Position numbers and translations under genes: made by a program. From NCBI GenBank assembly GCA_902631595.1, contig CACOZH010000005.1:1-42052 (forward strand): 42,052 bases of DNA. Direction: 5' to 3'. Position 1 is the stretch's first letter. Each line of letters starts with the position of its first letter. This document shows positions 23,182 through 35,070 of the stretch, in pieces. The notes beneath the pieces are model-generated. The model did not search any database. It worked only from the letters and a program-made list of their open reading frames with translations, and was not told the origin of the DNA. This DNA comes from an uncultured Pelagibacteraceae bacterium (GTDB lineage Bacteria > Pseudomonadota > Alphaproteobacteria > Pelagibacterales > Pelagibacteraceae).

Positions 23182-24945
23182 TTATACCCTGATTGGTAAG
23201 GTTTTTAAAATAATTTTATCACGAATAGTATCTAGATCTAGTTGATTTAGTGTTATTAATATAAAATTTAAAGTTTCGGATCCAAGATTTTCTAATTTAT
23301 CCTCACCTATTATTTCAACAATTCTCAATAAAATTAAACCTAGATCTCTATTATTAATTTTAGCTTGTATGTCTGGAGGGATATTAACTGAAGAAGAATA
23401 TCTATCTGAGTATTTTTTGAGAATTTTTATACCATCATATTTTAGTGACTCGAGTAATATTTCATCATTTGTAGTAATAATATAATTTTTGTCTTTTAAT
23501 ATATTTTTTAACAAATCGTTTGTTTCTTTCTCTATTTTGGAAATTTCTTTTTTCTCTATAAAATAATTCAGCAATTTTGATTGGTGAATAATTTTGTTAT
23601 TAAATTTTATTTTTTTAATTTCTGTTTCCTCATTAATAATATTATCTTTATAAAATGTTATTAGATCAGATTTGATTTTTGTTTCATCAGTTGATAACAA
23701 TATTTTTGATAATTCACTATTAAATGCATTTTCCAAATCATCATTTTCAAATAGATTTTTTAATAATTGAGCAAGATATATTTTTTCATTTGGCTCTAAA
23801 GTCAAAACCATTTTTTGGTATACCAAAGCTCTTTGACTAGATTTATCAAGAGTTTTAAAATTTTCTTTAGCTGTTAGAAGTTGGTTAAAATTAAATTGAA
23901 ATCTAGTATATAAACTAAATAAATCCTTCTCATTATAGTTACCTTCGTGGACAGCTTTTTCAATTAAATTTATTTTTTCTATATCTTCCAAATCAATGTT
24001 CTCCACTTTTTCTAGAAGATTTGCTGAAGCTAGGTATTTCCAAATATTTTTCGGAGTACTTTCATTAGGAATATATTTAAAATTTTCAACTACTCTATGT
24101 GAAAGATGTAATTCTAATAAATCTTTGTCTGAAACTTCATTACTCTCTTCTTCAAATCCAATGAGCTTAAAAATTTTTTTTTCAAAAAAATCATCTTTAA
24201 ATCCCATTTCCTTTTTTAAATCATAAATTAGCAGTGCTTGATCAATTTTATTTGCGTTGATCAAACAGTAAATTTTTATTTTTGAAACGTAATTATCAAT
24301 TAATGTTACATCATTTAGTGTATCAAATATTTCACAACTTTTTTTAATGTTTGCCTCTGAAAGATAATGGTTTGTATAATACTTAATTAATTCATCATTA
24401 AAAAAAAATTTTGGATTTTTTTCTACAAATAACTTAATTAATTCCATATCGTTTTTTTTTATTAAGAATTTTTTTTGAATATCGTAATATTCTTTTTTAT
24501 TTATATTTTTAATTGGGGTGTTTGAATTTGTTAACAAGGCTACCTCGAGTATATCAAGGGCATCTTTAGATAATTTTTTTGAGTCAATCTTATTAAATAT
24601 ATTTTTTATTTCTATTCCATCAGTACTATTCCACATTTCAATTGATAAATTATTTTCATCAGGGTCATATAAACCGTATAATAAATTTTTATTTTCAAGT
24701 TTGGTTTCTAATAGAACTTCATTCTGACTATTTGCATTTTGATTATTTAAATCATAAATAGATATTGTTTTCTCAGAAATTTCCTCAGTAGTTGAGGTAG
24801 TTGATTGATTTGTCTGCTCTGATTTATTTTTTGTTTTATCTATATTCCATATATCAACTGGCTCAGTTGCAACTGAATTACTAAAATTTAAAAAAAAAAT
24901 AAAAAATAATAGATTTTTTTTATTTAACAATTTTGAAATTTTCAT
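23182..24945 (-). CDS. Large secreted or periplasmic helical-repeat protein, unknown function
   Basis: From the ATG at 24945 the product has 587 residues. It begins MKISKLLNKKNLLFFIFFLNF, a basic N-region plus hydrophobic core, with possible cleavage after NSVA near residue 26. A frame extends 15 codons upstream, but the signal peptide supports this start. After a low-complexity Ser/Thr/Asn/Gln linker (about 35-70) the protein is almost wholly helical, with alternating Leu/Ile patterns like TPR or other solenoid repeats. I recognise no family. It overlaps the end of a 61-residue membrane protein gene by 26 bases, suggesting an envelope pair. Confidence 0.72.
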   Translation of the reverse strand: MKISKLLNKKNLLFFIFFLNFSNSVATEPVDIWNIDKTKNKSEQTNQSTTSTTEEISEKTISIYDLNNQNANSQNEVLLETKLENKNLLYGLYDPDENNLSIEMWNSTDGIEIKNIFNKIDSKKLSKDALDILEVALLTNSNTPIKNINKKEYYDIQKKFLIKKNDMELIKLFVEKNPKFFFNDELIKYYTNHYLSEANIKKSCEIFDTLNDVTLIDNYVSKIKIYCLINANKIDQALLIYDLKKEMGFKDDFFEKKIFKLIGFEEESNEVSDKDLLELHLSHRVVENFKYIPNESTPKNIWKYLASANLLEKVENIDLEDIEKINLIEKAVHEGNYNEKDLFSLYTRFQFNFNQLLTAKENFKTLDKSSQRALVYQKMVLTLEPNEKIYLAQLLKNLFENDDLENAFNSELSKILLSTDETKIKSDLITFYKDNIINEETEIKKIKFNNKIIHQSKLLNYFIEKKEISKIEKETNDLLKNILKDKNYIITTNDEILLESLKYDGIKILKKYSDRYSSSVNIPPDIQAKINNRDLGLILLRIVEIIGEDKLENLGSETLNFILITLNQLDLDTIRDKIILKTLPIRV

Positions 24946-25105
24946 TAGGTAAGATCTTTTCAATTTTCTTATTGGGGGCAGGAAAATCAATTGACCCCAA
25001 AGCGTATATAAAACCTATTAAAACAATGAGAATAAATGTTATTTTAACTAGTGGGCCTCGCAACTTCCCAATAATTGAGTTATTATTTTTTCTTTGAAAT
25101 TCCAT
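24920..25105 (-). CDS. Small single-span membrane protein paired with the secreted helical protein
   Basis: The 61-residue protein has a positively charged N-terminus (MEFQRKNNNSIIGKLRG), one membrane helix (about 20-40) and a short, lysine-rich C-terminal tail. The positive-inside pattern predicts the N-terminus in the cytoplasm. Its end overlaps the start of the secreted protein gene, so they are probably co-translated. No known family. It is divergent from aroK. Confidence 0.65.
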   Translation of the reverse strand: MEFQRKNNNSIIGKLRGPLVKITFILIVLIGFIYALGSIDFPAPNKKIEKILPNENFKIVK

Positions 25106-25160
25106 AAATGTTTAATTAGTTTAGAAATAAGACATATTTATGTTTTTTCAATATTAATAA

Positions 25161-25682
25161 ATGTTTAAAAAAAATATAGTATTAATTGGGATGATGGCTG
25201 CTGGTAAAACTACTATTGGTTTTAAACTAGCTAAAAAATTAAAATATCAATTTTATGACATCGACGCATTAATCGAAAAACATGAGAACAAAAAAATAAA
25301 TGAGATATTTCAGGATGATGGGGAAGATTATTTCAGAAAAATTGAGGAAAAGCTCACATTAGAACATCTAGAAAAAAAGGAATGTGTAATTTCCCTTGGT
25401 GGAGGAGGTTTCTTAAATGACAGCATTAGAAAAAGAGTCAAAAAAAACAGTCGCTCATTTTGGTTAAATTGGAAAATTACAACAATTTTAAATAGAATAT
25501 CAAAAAGTCAAAGGCGCCCTATAGCTTTAAAATTGAATAATAAAGATATGGCCAATCTATACAAGAGAAGGGTTAAATTTTACAAAAGGTCTGATTTTAA
25601 AGTAAACTGCGAAAATAAAAATAAAAAACAAATTATAAATCTAATATCTAAATTAATTAAAAATGAAAATTCTGCCAATTAA
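25161..25682 (+). CDS. aroK: Shikimate kinase
   Basis: AroK phosphorylates shikimate in aromatic amino-acid synthesis. The 173-residue P-loop protein shows Walker A GMMAAGKTTIG (about 10-20), the shikimate-binding DIDALIEK, YFRKIEEK and SLGGGGFLND, and a lid region with SQRRPIA. Its end overlaps aroB by 20 bases, the classical aroK-aroB pair. Confidence 0.95.
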   Translation: MFKKNIVLIGMMAAGKTTIGFKLAKKLKYQFYDIDALIEKHENKKINEIFQDDGEDYFRKIEEKLTLEHLEKKECVISLGGGGFLNDSIRKRVKKNSRSFWLNWKITTILNRISKSQRRPIALKLNNKDMANLYKRRVKFYKRSDFKVNCENKNKKQIINLISKLIKNENSAN

Positions 25683-26760
25683 AACAAAAAGTAAACATTA
25701 TAATATTTATATCGGGCACAATATTATTTCAAAATTAAATTTGATCACAAAAAAAGAAAAAATTGGATTTGAAAAATCTTTAATAGTTTATGATCAAAAA
25801 GTACCTAAAAAATTCCTGGAAAAAATTAAATCAAGACTAAATTCAGATGTAAAATTAACATTTTTATTTAAAGCATCAGAAAAAAATAAAAATATTAAAT
25901 ATGTGCAGAGTTTGTTAGAAATATTATTTAAAAACAATTTTACCAGAAATGATGTAATTCTATGCCTTGGCGGCGGTATATCAGGGGATCTAGCTGCTTT
26001 TGCTGCTAGTATTTATAAAAGAGGTCTTAAATTTATCAACGTGCCATCGACACTTTTATCACAAGTAGATTCATCGATTGGTGGCAAAGCAGGTGTTAAC
26101 AATAAGTTTGGAAAAAACTTAATTGGATCATTTTATCAACCAGACTTAGTAGTTTCTGACACAAAAATTTTAGAAAGCTTGCCTGAAAGGGAAATTATTT
26201 GTGGTTATGCTGAAATATTTAAGCATTCATTAATACAAAATAAAAAATTATTTCTTTATTTAAACAAAAATATAAAAAATATTTTAAAATTAGAAAAAAA
26301 AACAATCGAAAAAATAATTTTGGAAAGCTGCAAAATAAAAAAACAAATTGTTGAAAAAGACGAGAAAGAAAAAAACTTACGCAAAAGTCTAAATCTTGGC
26401 CACACTTTTGGACATGCTTATGAAGCAACATTAAATTATTCAAAAAAACTAAATCACGGCGAAGCAGTTTTATTTGGAATAATGTCGTCAACAAAATTAA
26501 GTAAAAAATTAAAATTACTTAATAATAAAGATTTTCAGTTAATAATGTCTCACTTGTCATTATTAAATTTTACAAATTTAAAAAAGATTATTTCGAAAAA
26601 AGACGTAAATAAAGTTGTTAATTTTATGATTACAGACAAAAAAAATACTTCGAATAAAATTAATTTTATAACACTTAAAAAGATTGGAAAAGCAAATATC
26701 AATACTCAACTCAGTATTTCTATAGTTAAAAATTTTATTAATTCTGAGCTACTCAAATAA
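25663..26760 (+). CDS. aroB: 3-dehydroquinate synthase
   Basis: AroB converts DAHP to 3-dehydroquinate using NAD and a metal. The 365 residues include CLGGGISGDLAAFAAS (NAD-binding), the substrate/metal region VPSTLLSQVDSSIGGKAGVN, metal ligands in LNLGHTFGHAYE, and LNHGEAV. The length is typical. Its 3' end overlaps the convergent bolA gene by 12 bases. Confidence 0.96.
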   Translation: MKILPIKTKSKHYNIYIGHNIISKLNLITKKEKIGFEKSLIVYDQKVPKKFLEKIKSRLNSDVKLTFLFKASEKNKNIKYVQSLLEILFKNNFTRNDVILCLGGGISGDLAAFAASIYKRGLKFINVPSTLLSQVDSSIGGKAGVNNKFGKNLIGSFYQPDLVVSDTKILESLPEREIICGYAEIFKHSLIQNKKLFLYLNKNIKNILKLEKKTIEKIILESCKIKKQIVEKDEKEKNLRKSLNLGHTFGHAYEATLNYSKKLNHGEAVLFGIMSSTKLSKKLKLLNNKDFQLIMSHLSLLNFTNLKKIISKKDVNKVVNFMITDKKNTSNKINFITLKKIGKANINTQLSISIVKNFINSELLK

Positions 26761-27009
26761 AACTTGTATAGAATGAATGTGGTTTTTAATTTCTTCTTGA
26801 AGAATTTTATGAATTTTTTTAGTTGCGTCTAATTTACTTATTTTTTTTAGATCATTTGATAATACAGTTATTTTAACATGAAATTTATTTTTATCATGTG
26901 ATGTGTGCTTTACATGAAGATAAGTTTTATCTTCAATTTTAACATTTTGAATGTATGTATTATTTAATAATTTTGTTTTGATGTTTGCAATTAAATTATC
27001 TATATCCAT
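26749..27009 (-). CDS. BolA-family protein
   Basis: This 86-residue protein has the class II KH-like BolA fold. The strand-loop DKTYLHVKHTSHDKNKFHVK contains the conserved polar/His stretch, and the C-terminal IHKILQEEIKNHIHSIQV fits the family. BolA proteins pair with monothiol glutaredoxins in Fe-S handling or regulate genes under stress; which subtype this is cannot be read. It is divergent from the J-domain gene (25-base gap), in a neighbourhood common in alphaproteobacteria (bolA-J protein-cobST). Confidence 0.9.
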   Translation of the reverse strand: MDIDNLIANIKTKLLNNTYIQNVKIEDKTYLHVKHTSHDKNKFHVKITVLSNDLKKISKLDATKKIHKILQEEIKNHIHSIQVLFE

Positions 27010-27034
27010 AATATTTATTATAAATTAAATTATT

Positions 27035-27568
27035 ATGAAAACAATTTGTGATTGGAATAATTGTAGTAATCCGGGTGAGTTTAAAGCTCCAGTTGAGAAG
27101 GATAATAGCAAGAAATATAGAATGTTATGTTTAGAGCATGTAAGAGAATTTAACAAAAATTGGAATTACTTTTCAGGTATGAATGATCGACAAATTATTG
27201 ATTTCATAAAATCTGATATGATATGGCATAAGCCTACTCAAAGTTTTAGTTCATCTGACAATTTCTTTAAAATACTTTGGAATAATGCGCTAAAAGATGA
27301 CGCACAAAAGTTTAAAAACATGGAGGATTTTGATCATATGAAAAAATTTCGTTTTAACAGTCAAGATTTTCAAGCATTCACAATACTTGATTTACCGGTA
27401 GGCCTTGAATGGAAGAAAATTAGAGAAAAGTTTAAAAAGCTTGTCAAAAAATTTCACCCTGATATGAATTCTGGGAATAAAAAATTTGAAGAAAAACTTA
27501 AGATAATTACTTTGGCTTATACACAACTTAAAAATACATATAGAGGAAAAATTGATACCAAATATTAA
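27035..27568 (+). CDS. J-domain protein of the cobST neighbourhood
   Basis: The 177-residue protein has an N-terminal Cys/His cluster (CDWNNC near residue 4-9 and CLEHV near 33-37) that may bind zinc. A C-terminal J-domain (about 113-170) contains the essential HPD tripeptide in [12 protein letters not shown]-domains stimulate DnaK ATPase. This reversed architecture, J-domain last, is the standard alphaproteobacterial form found beside bolA and cobS and is distinct from DnaJ itself. It overlaps cobS by 17 bases. Confidence 0.9.
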   Translation: MKTICDWNNCSNPGEFKAPVEKDNSKKYRMLCLEHVREFNKNWNYFSGMNDRQIIDFIKSDMIWHKPTQSFSSSDNFFKILWNNALKDDAQKFKNMEDFDHMKKFRFNSQDFQAFTILDLPVGLEWKKIREKFKKLVKKFHPDMNSGNKKFEEKLKIITLAYTQLKNTYRGKIDTKY

Positions 27569-28526
27569 TTTAACACCAGATATCAAGCTTTCAGTCAAAC
27601 AAACATTTGGAATTGAAAGTGATATGGAAATTGAGGGATTTTCAAAAAAAGGTGAATTTGTTCCAGAAATTGATAAAGGTTACAAATTTGATAGAGATAC
27701 AACATTAGCTGTTCTCTCAGGATTTTCATTCAATAAGAGAGTTTTAGTTCAGGGATATCATGGCACGGGAAAATCAACTCATATCGAACAAATTGCTGCT
27801 AGATTAAATTGGCCATGTATAAGAGTAAATCTAGATAGTCATATAAGTCGAATAGATTTAATTGGCAAAGACGCAATCGTTATTAAAGATGGAAAACAAG
27901 TTACAGAATTTAAAGAAGGTATATTGCCATGGTCTATTCAAAATCCTGTTGCTTTAGTTTTTGATGAGTACGATGCCGGTAGACCAGATGTAATGTTTGT
28001 AATACAAAGAGTATTGGAATCTGAGGGTAGTTTCACTTTATTAGATAAAAATAAAGTTTTAAAACAAAACAAATTTTTTAGACTATTTGCAACTGCAAAT
28101 ACAATTGGTATGGGCGATACAAGTGGCCTTTATCATGGTACCCAGCAAATAAATCAAGGACAAATGGATAGATGGAATATTGTTTCAACTCTTAATTATC
28201 TTGAATTAGAAAAAGAAATGGAAATAGTTTTATCGAAAAATAAAAATATGAACAATGCAAAAGGAAAAGAAATAATTTCAAACATGATTAAAGTTGCAGC
28301 GCTAACTAGAAAAGGATTTATGGCTGGTGATATATCCTCAGTAATGAGTCCAAGAACAGTAATTCACTGGGCAGAAAATAGTCAGATTTTTAAAGATGTT
28401 GGCTATTCTTTTAGAGTAACTTTTTTGAATAAATGTGATGATGTTGAAAAAAATACTATAGCTGAATATTATCAAAGATGTTTTGGGGAAGATTTACCAG
28501 AATCGTTGGTAAATATTCAGATCTAA
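27552..28526 (+). CDS. cobS: CobS-type AAA+ ATPase
   Basis: The 324-residue MoxR-like AAA+ protein corresponds to the small subunit of aerobic cobaltochelatase. Walker A is GYHGTGKST (68-76), Walker B is ALVFDEYD (about 133-140), and sensor I is in ATANT, followed by the CobS-specific [19 protein letters not shown]. The start is a TTG (27552). The later ATG at codon 25 would cut the conserved N-terminal stretch with [13 protein letters not shown], so I keep TTG. Together with CobT it would form a CobST ATPase, but the CobN subunit is not in the window. Confidence 0.88.
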   Translation: MIPNINLTPDIKLSVKQTFGIESDMEIEGFSKKGEFVPEIDKGYKFDRDTTLAVLSGFSFNKRVLVQGYHGTGKSTHIEQIAARLNWPCIRVNLDSHISRIDLIGKDAIVIKDGKQVTEFKEGILPWSIQNPVALVFDEYDAGRPDVMFVIQRVLESEGSFTLLDKNKVLKQNKFFRLFATANTIGMGDTSGLYHGTQQINQGQMDRWNIVSTLNYLELEKEMEIVLSKNKNMNNAKGKEIISNMIKVAALTRKGFMAGDISSVMSPRTVIHWAENSQIFKDVGYSFRVTFLNKCDDVEKNTIAEYYQRCFGEDLPESLVNIQI

Positions 28527-30323
28527 ATGAAAAAAGACGAAAATATAAAAGAAAAATTCAAACAAGCCCTCATTTCAACTGTCAAAGCAATTTCAGAAGA
28601 TTTTAATAACAAAAATGAAGAATATAGTAATAGTAGTTCAAAAAACTATAATTTCTTTGAGTTAGATATTCTAAAAAATAAGTATGACTTTTTAAAGTTT
28701 AGAGCTGAGACAGATTCGGAAGCGCTGAAGCGAAAGTTTTCAAATAAGAAAATTTATTTAAAAAAGCTCCCATCAAAACCAACATTAAAATCTCTTTATA
28801 ATACATCTGAAAAAATAAGATATGAGATGTTAGGTAAGCAAATGTTAAAAGGAATTGGTAAAAATATAGTAGAAAATTATAAACACAAAATAAATCTTAA
28901 AAGAAAAGACCAGCTCAAATCAAAAGATGACACAACTGTTAATGAGGCTTTTGAAATTTATATGCTTAAAAATTTTTTTGAAATCAAACCTAATGCATTA
29001 TGTGAAAAAATTCTTAGTTTTTGGGAGGAAGAATTTAAAAATAGCTTTGGCAAGCATTTAAATTATTTGAAGCAAAATTTAGAAAATCAAGAGCTTTATA
29101 GTTCAAAATTTATTGAAATTTTAGATGAACTGGATTTTCTTGAAAAAGATGAAGAGGAAAAAAGTCAAGAAAATAACCAAGAAAGTCAGCAAAACAATCA
29201 ACAAAATGCTGATTCTGATAATGACAATAATCAAGATAAAGAACAAGACAATAATGAAAATCAATCAACAGCTGATGCTGACTTGGATGTAAATGAGTTT
29301 AGAATGGAAGAACAGCTCTTTGATACTGAAAGTGATCAACAAAGTTCAGAAAATATTATTCAAAAGTTAAATAACACAAAAAGTGAAAAAGACTATAAAG
29401 TTTATACTAAAGATTTTGATGAAATTGAAAAAGCTGAAAATCTAGAACAACCAGAGGAAATATCAAAACTTAGAAGAAATCTTGATCAGCAGTTAATAAA
29501 TTTCAAAGATTTAATAATCAAATTAGCAAATAAGTTACAAAGACAACTTATGGCAAAACAAAACCGTTCATGGGATTTTGATCTTGAAGAAGGTCTTTTA
29601 GATAGTTCTAAATTACCGAGAATAATTATTGATCCCTACAATTCCTTATCATTCAAAAAAGAAAAAGATTTGGAGTTTAAAGATACAGTCGTAACTTTAT
29701 TAATTGACAACTCTGGTTCTATGAGGGGTAGACCAATAACAATTGCTGCCTTATGTGCAGATATATTATCTAGAACTTTAGAAAGATGCTCTGTTAAAGT
29801 AGAAATATTAGGATTTACAACAAAAAATTGGAAAGGCGGTAAATCAAGAGAATTTTGGAATAAAAATGGAAAAATAAAAAATCCAGGTCGATTAAATGAT
29901 TTAAGACATATAATTTATAAAAGTGCAGATAGCCACTGGCGTCAGTCAAAAAAAAACTTAGGCCTTATGTTGAAAGAAGGAATTCTTAAAGAAAATATTG
30001 ATGGTGAAGCTATTATGTGGGCTTACAACAGATTAAAAAAAAGAAAAGAGGAGAGAAAAATTTTAATGGTAATATCAGATGGAGCACCGGTTGATGACTC
30101 AACATTATCTGTAAATTCAGGTGATTATTTAGAAAAACATTTAAAAAAGGTGGTAAAGCTTATAGAAAATAAAGAGGATGTTGAAATCTTAGCAATTGGA
30201 ATAGGTCATGATGTTTCAAGATATTATAAAAAAGCTATTAAAATTACTGACGTTCAAGAGCTAGGAGATGTAATGATAGGTGAGTTAAGTAATTTATTTA
30301 AAAATAAAAAAACTCTTAATTAA
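28527..30323 (+). CDS. cobT: CobT-type protein with von Willebrand A domain
   Basis: The 598-residue protein begins directly after the cobS stop. The N-terminal half is helical. A highly acidic Gln/Asn/Asp-rich linker (about 208-255) precedes the C-terminal vWA domain with the metal-ion-dependent adhesion site LIDNSGSM (DxSxS, about 391-398) and a later [10 protein letters not shown]. This is the CobT/ChlD arrangement, where the MIDAS contacts the chelatase subunit. Without CobN the metal or substrate is uncertain. The 3' end overlaps the convergent regB by 4 bases. Confidence 0.88.
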   Translation: MKKDENIKEKFKQALISTVKAISEDFNNKNEEYSNSSSKNYNFFELDILKNKYDFLKFRAETDSEALKRKFSNKKIYLKKLPSKPTLKSLYNTSEKIRYEMLGKQMLKGIGKNIVENYKHKINLKRKDQLKSKDDTTVNEAFEIYMLKNFFEIKPNALCEKILSFWEEEFKNSFGKHLNYLKQNLENQELYSSKFIEILDELDFLEKDEEEKSQENNQESQQNNQQNADSDNDNNQDKEQDNNENQSTADADLDVNEFRMEEQLFDTESDQQSSENIIQKLNNTKSEKDYKVYTKDFDEIEKAENLEQPEEISKLRRNLDQQLINFKDLIIKLANKLQRQLMAKQNRSWDFDLEEGLLDSSKLPRIIIDPYNSLSFKKEKDLEFKDTVVTLLIDNSGSMRGRPITIAALCADILSRTLERCSVKVEILGFTTKNWKGGKSREFWNKNGKIKNPGRLNDLRHIIYKSADSHWRQSKKNLGLMLKEGILKENIDGEAIMWAYNRLKKRKEERKILMVISDGAPVDDSTLSVNSGDYLEKHLKKVVKLIENKEDVEILAIGIGHDVSRYYKKAIKITDVQELGDVMIGELSNLFKNKKTLN

Positions 30324-31600
30324 AGACTTTTTAAATCACTATTTTTCCATTTAATTATAACTTCTGCACCATTTCTAGTAATAGAATTTCTACAAATTAA
30401 TCTTGCGTAATTTCTTTCTAATAGAGTACTACCTATAAATATTCCAAGACCCAATCCTGACTTGTTACTAGAATTTTTATCTTTTGACCTTATGTAGGGT
30501 TCGCCTATTTTATCTAAGATATCTTTCGGAAAACCATTTCCATCATCTTCAATTATTACTTCAGTAATTTCACTATCAGAATTGACTGTGATAAAGATTT
30601 TTTCTTTCGAAAATTTATTTGCATTACCTATAAAATTTCTCAAACCATAAATAATTTCAACTGATCTTTTAAATTTTAAAGGATTTGTATCTTGATTATC
30701 TTGAAAAAAAAATTTTTTTTGGCTTATATTTTCAAATGACTTAATTATTTCTTTAATATAATTTGATAATGTAAAATTACTATCTATAAATTCATCGTCT
30801 ATATCGGGATTAAGTGTAAGTTTTTTAAGTATTTGATTACATCTTTCTACTTGTTGAATTAACAATGTCATGTCTTTTTCAACATCAATATTTCCTTTAA
30901 ATGATTTAGATAATTCCTGAGTAATAAGTTTAATAGTAGACAATGGTGTCGCCAGCGAGTGAGCTGCTGCTGCAGCTTGACCGCCTAAAGATACTAATTC
31001 ATGTTCTTTTGCAATTAATTGTTGAGTTTTATCTAAAGCGTTTTTTCTAAGACTTGATTCTTGTCCAAATGTAATTGCAAAAAAATTTAGAAAACAAAGT
31101 GCAATGATAAGAGATAATGGAATAGAAAAGTAAAAGTATTCACTAATTGAGTTTTTATTTGGAAGAGGCAACAAAGTTTCCTCATGAAAAAATGTTAAAA
31201 TAATTATACTTACTAGCGTAATTAAAATTAAAAAATAGTTAGTTTTTTTTTCTAAACTCAATGATGCAAATACACTTGGAATAATTAAAAAAATAACAAA
31301 CGGATTCAAGACACCACCTGTAAAATATAACAACGTACTTAATTGTAAAATATCTATAGATAAAAAATGAAATGCTGCCCTATTAGATAATAGATTTTTA
31401 CTATAAAAACTTAACAAATAAATATTACTGATGGTCCCAATTAATATTATAAAATTTGTTTTTATAATTGGAAATTCGAATTTAAAAATGAAGTAAGTTA
31501 AGTTAATTGCAATTAATTGACCGATAATTGCAATCCATCTAAGGTTTATGTAGGTATTTCTATTTAAAGAATAATTTTTAGAATTATTTAAAAACTCCAT
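30320..31600 (-). CDS. regB: RegB/PrrB-type redox sensor histidine kinase with altered H-box
   Basis: The 426-residue protein has six predicted membrane helices (about 20-178), including the quinone-binding motif GGVLNPF (95-101). The dimerisation domain has the phospho-acceptor His214 in [10 protein letters not shown], the conserved redox Cys in ERCNQIL (Cys254), the ATPase N-box [12 protein letters not shown]1 EDDGNGFP and G2 [10 protein letters not shown]. RegB normally reads HELGTPL; here Glu is Ser215 and Gly is Ala217. The gene starts immediately after the gyrB stop (TAAATG). Its response regulator RegA is not in the window. Confidence 0.87.
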   Translation of the reverse strand: MEFLNNSKNYSLNRNTYINLRWIAIIGQLIAINLTYFIFKFEFPIIKTNFIILIGTISNIYLLSFYSKNLLSNRAAFHFLSIDILQLSTLLYFTGGVLNPFVIFLIIPSVFASLSLEKKTNYFLILITLVSIIILTFFHEETLLPLPNKNSISEYFYFSIPLSLIIALCFLNFFAITFGQESSLRKNALDKTQQLIAKEHELVSLGGQAAAAAHSLATPLSTIKLITQELSKSFKGNIDVEKDMTLLIQQVERCNQILKKLTLNPDIDDEFIDSNFTLSNYIKEIIKSFENISQKKFFFQDNQDTNPLKFKRSVEIIYGLRNFIGNANKFSKEKIFITVNSDSEITEVIIEDDGNGFPKDILDKIGEPYIRSKDKNSSNKSGLGLGIFIGSTLLERNYARLICRNSITRNGAEVIIKWKNSDLKSL

Positions 31601-33715
<2,115 letters not shown>

Positions 33716-33817
33716 TCATTATAAATTGGTTGAATTAATGTTGAAATTCAATGCTAATTTGATGAAAAAAAAAAAATTAATATACTTTTTGATTACAACC
33801 TTCAAACTCGAATTTTT

Positions 33818-33907
33818 TGGCGGAGAGAGTGGGATTCGAACCCACGATAGAGTTGCCCCTATACACGCTCTCCAAGCGTGCGCCTTAAACCGCTCGGCCA
33901 TCTCTCC
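33818..33907 (-). tRNA. tRNA-Ser (anticodon GGA)
   Basis: This 90-base class II tRNA has acceptor GGAGAGA/TCTCTCC, G73 and encoded CCA, the anticodon stem CACGC/GCGTG with loop TTGGAGA (anticodon GGA), a long variable arm (TATAGGGGCAACTCTA), and T loop TTCGAAT. It is upstream of gyrB on the same strand and borders a probable accessory spot (34000-35866). Confidence 0.97.
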
Positions 33908-33999
33908 TAATTACATTTAATTGTTTTAAAAACTTTAATTATAAAGCATTTATATTCTTATTAATATATATAATATAAAGATACTATCTCAAAAAAGTT

Positions 34000-35070
34000 A
34001 TGACTAAAAAAATTTTAGATAATTCTTTTTTTTTAAGAAAATTATTAAATTTTTCGTATTATATTTTCTATCTTTTTGTATTATTAATTTTTTTTGAAGT
34101 AATTGTTCGAATATTGGTTTTTTTTCCAACCAATTCTGATGTTTTTAAATATGGATTTAAAAAATCTGTCATATTCGATGTTGTAGACTTATCGAGACTA
34201 CAAATAGTAGTATTTGATAAGAAAAAGAATGTAAAAAAAAATAAATTAATAAATATCAATGATGAAAAAGTATGGGTTTTTGGTGGATCAACAACCGAAG
34301 GATCTGGTTGTGAAGGCTCATATTCATCATCCTGGCCTATAGAGCTATCAAAAATAAATAGAAATTTTAAATTTAGAAATTTTGCATTTGGTGGCGCGTT
34401 TACAGATAATCAAATTAATTTGTTATATCAAAATATCAATGAAAATGTACCTGATGTAATAATGTGGGCAAATAAATTTAATGCAATTCGAATAACAGGA
34501 TCTAAAGATTATAGAAATAAAGATATATTAAAGTATGACTTTGCTCATTCAACTAAAACCAAATTTATTATGAATGTTAAAACTTTAGATAAAACATTAA
34601 AGTCATATTTTTTGTCTTATGCATTTCTTGATAAAGTTGTTACAAGAATAAGAATAATATTACAAAAATCTAAAGTAAATAGCCAATTACAATTAATCAA
34701 AGTATATAAAATAGAACCATCCAAGAAAGATATTACATACGCTCTCGAAAACTTTAAATTGAACACAATTGAAGCAATAGAACTTTCTAAAAAATTTGGT
34801 GTTAAAGAATTTTATATTGTTTCACTCTTAAGTAGTTATGATTTCATTGGTAATAAATTAGAAATCAAACTTTATTATGATAAAATTAATGAAATTGAAA
34901 AGATATATTATCCATTCGTAAAAATAATTAATTCAAATTTAGACACAGATAATTATAATGTGAATGAACTATTTTGTGATCCGATTCACCAAACTAGAAA
35001 AATGAACATCTTACAGGCTGAAATGATTAATAAACAACTATTAGATCTCTCAGAGCTGCTTATAGAATAA
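34000..35070 (+). CDS. Membrane-anchored SGNH/GDSL-type hydrolase-like protein
   Basis: The 356-residue protein has one N-terminal membrane helix (about 18-42) and a domain with SGNH-like blocks: VWVFGGSTTEGSG (block I, Ser97), NFAFGGAFTDNQ (block II Gly), WANKFN (block III Asn) and FCDPIHQT (block V Asp and His near 328-331). The anchor suggests action on the periplasmic or outer side, for example as an esterase or O-acetyltransferase-like enzyme on glycans or lipids. The family is broad and the substrate unknown. It overlaps the convergent glycosyltransferase gene by 11 bases. Confidence 0.75.
   Translation: MTKKILDNSFFLRKLLNFSYYIFYLFVLLIFFEVIVRILVFFPTNSDVFKYGFKKSVIFDVVDLSRLQIVVFDKKKNVKKNKLININDEKVWVFGGSTTEGSGCEGSYSSSWPIELSKINRNFKFRNFAFGGAFTDNQINLLYQNINENVPDVIMWANKFNAIRITGSKDYRNKDILKYDFAHSTKTKFIMNVKTLDKTLKSYFLSYAFLDKVVTRIRIILQKSKVNSQLQLIKVYKIEPSKKDITYALENFKLNTIEAIELSKKFGVKEFYIVSLLSSYDFIGNKLEIKLYYDKINEIEKIYYPFVKIINSNLDTDNYNVNELFCDPIHQTRKMNILQAEMINKQLLDLSELLIE

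Noticed and set aside
33726-33920. Short ORFs across tRNA-Ser on both strands
   Set aside because: They are readings through the tRNA.
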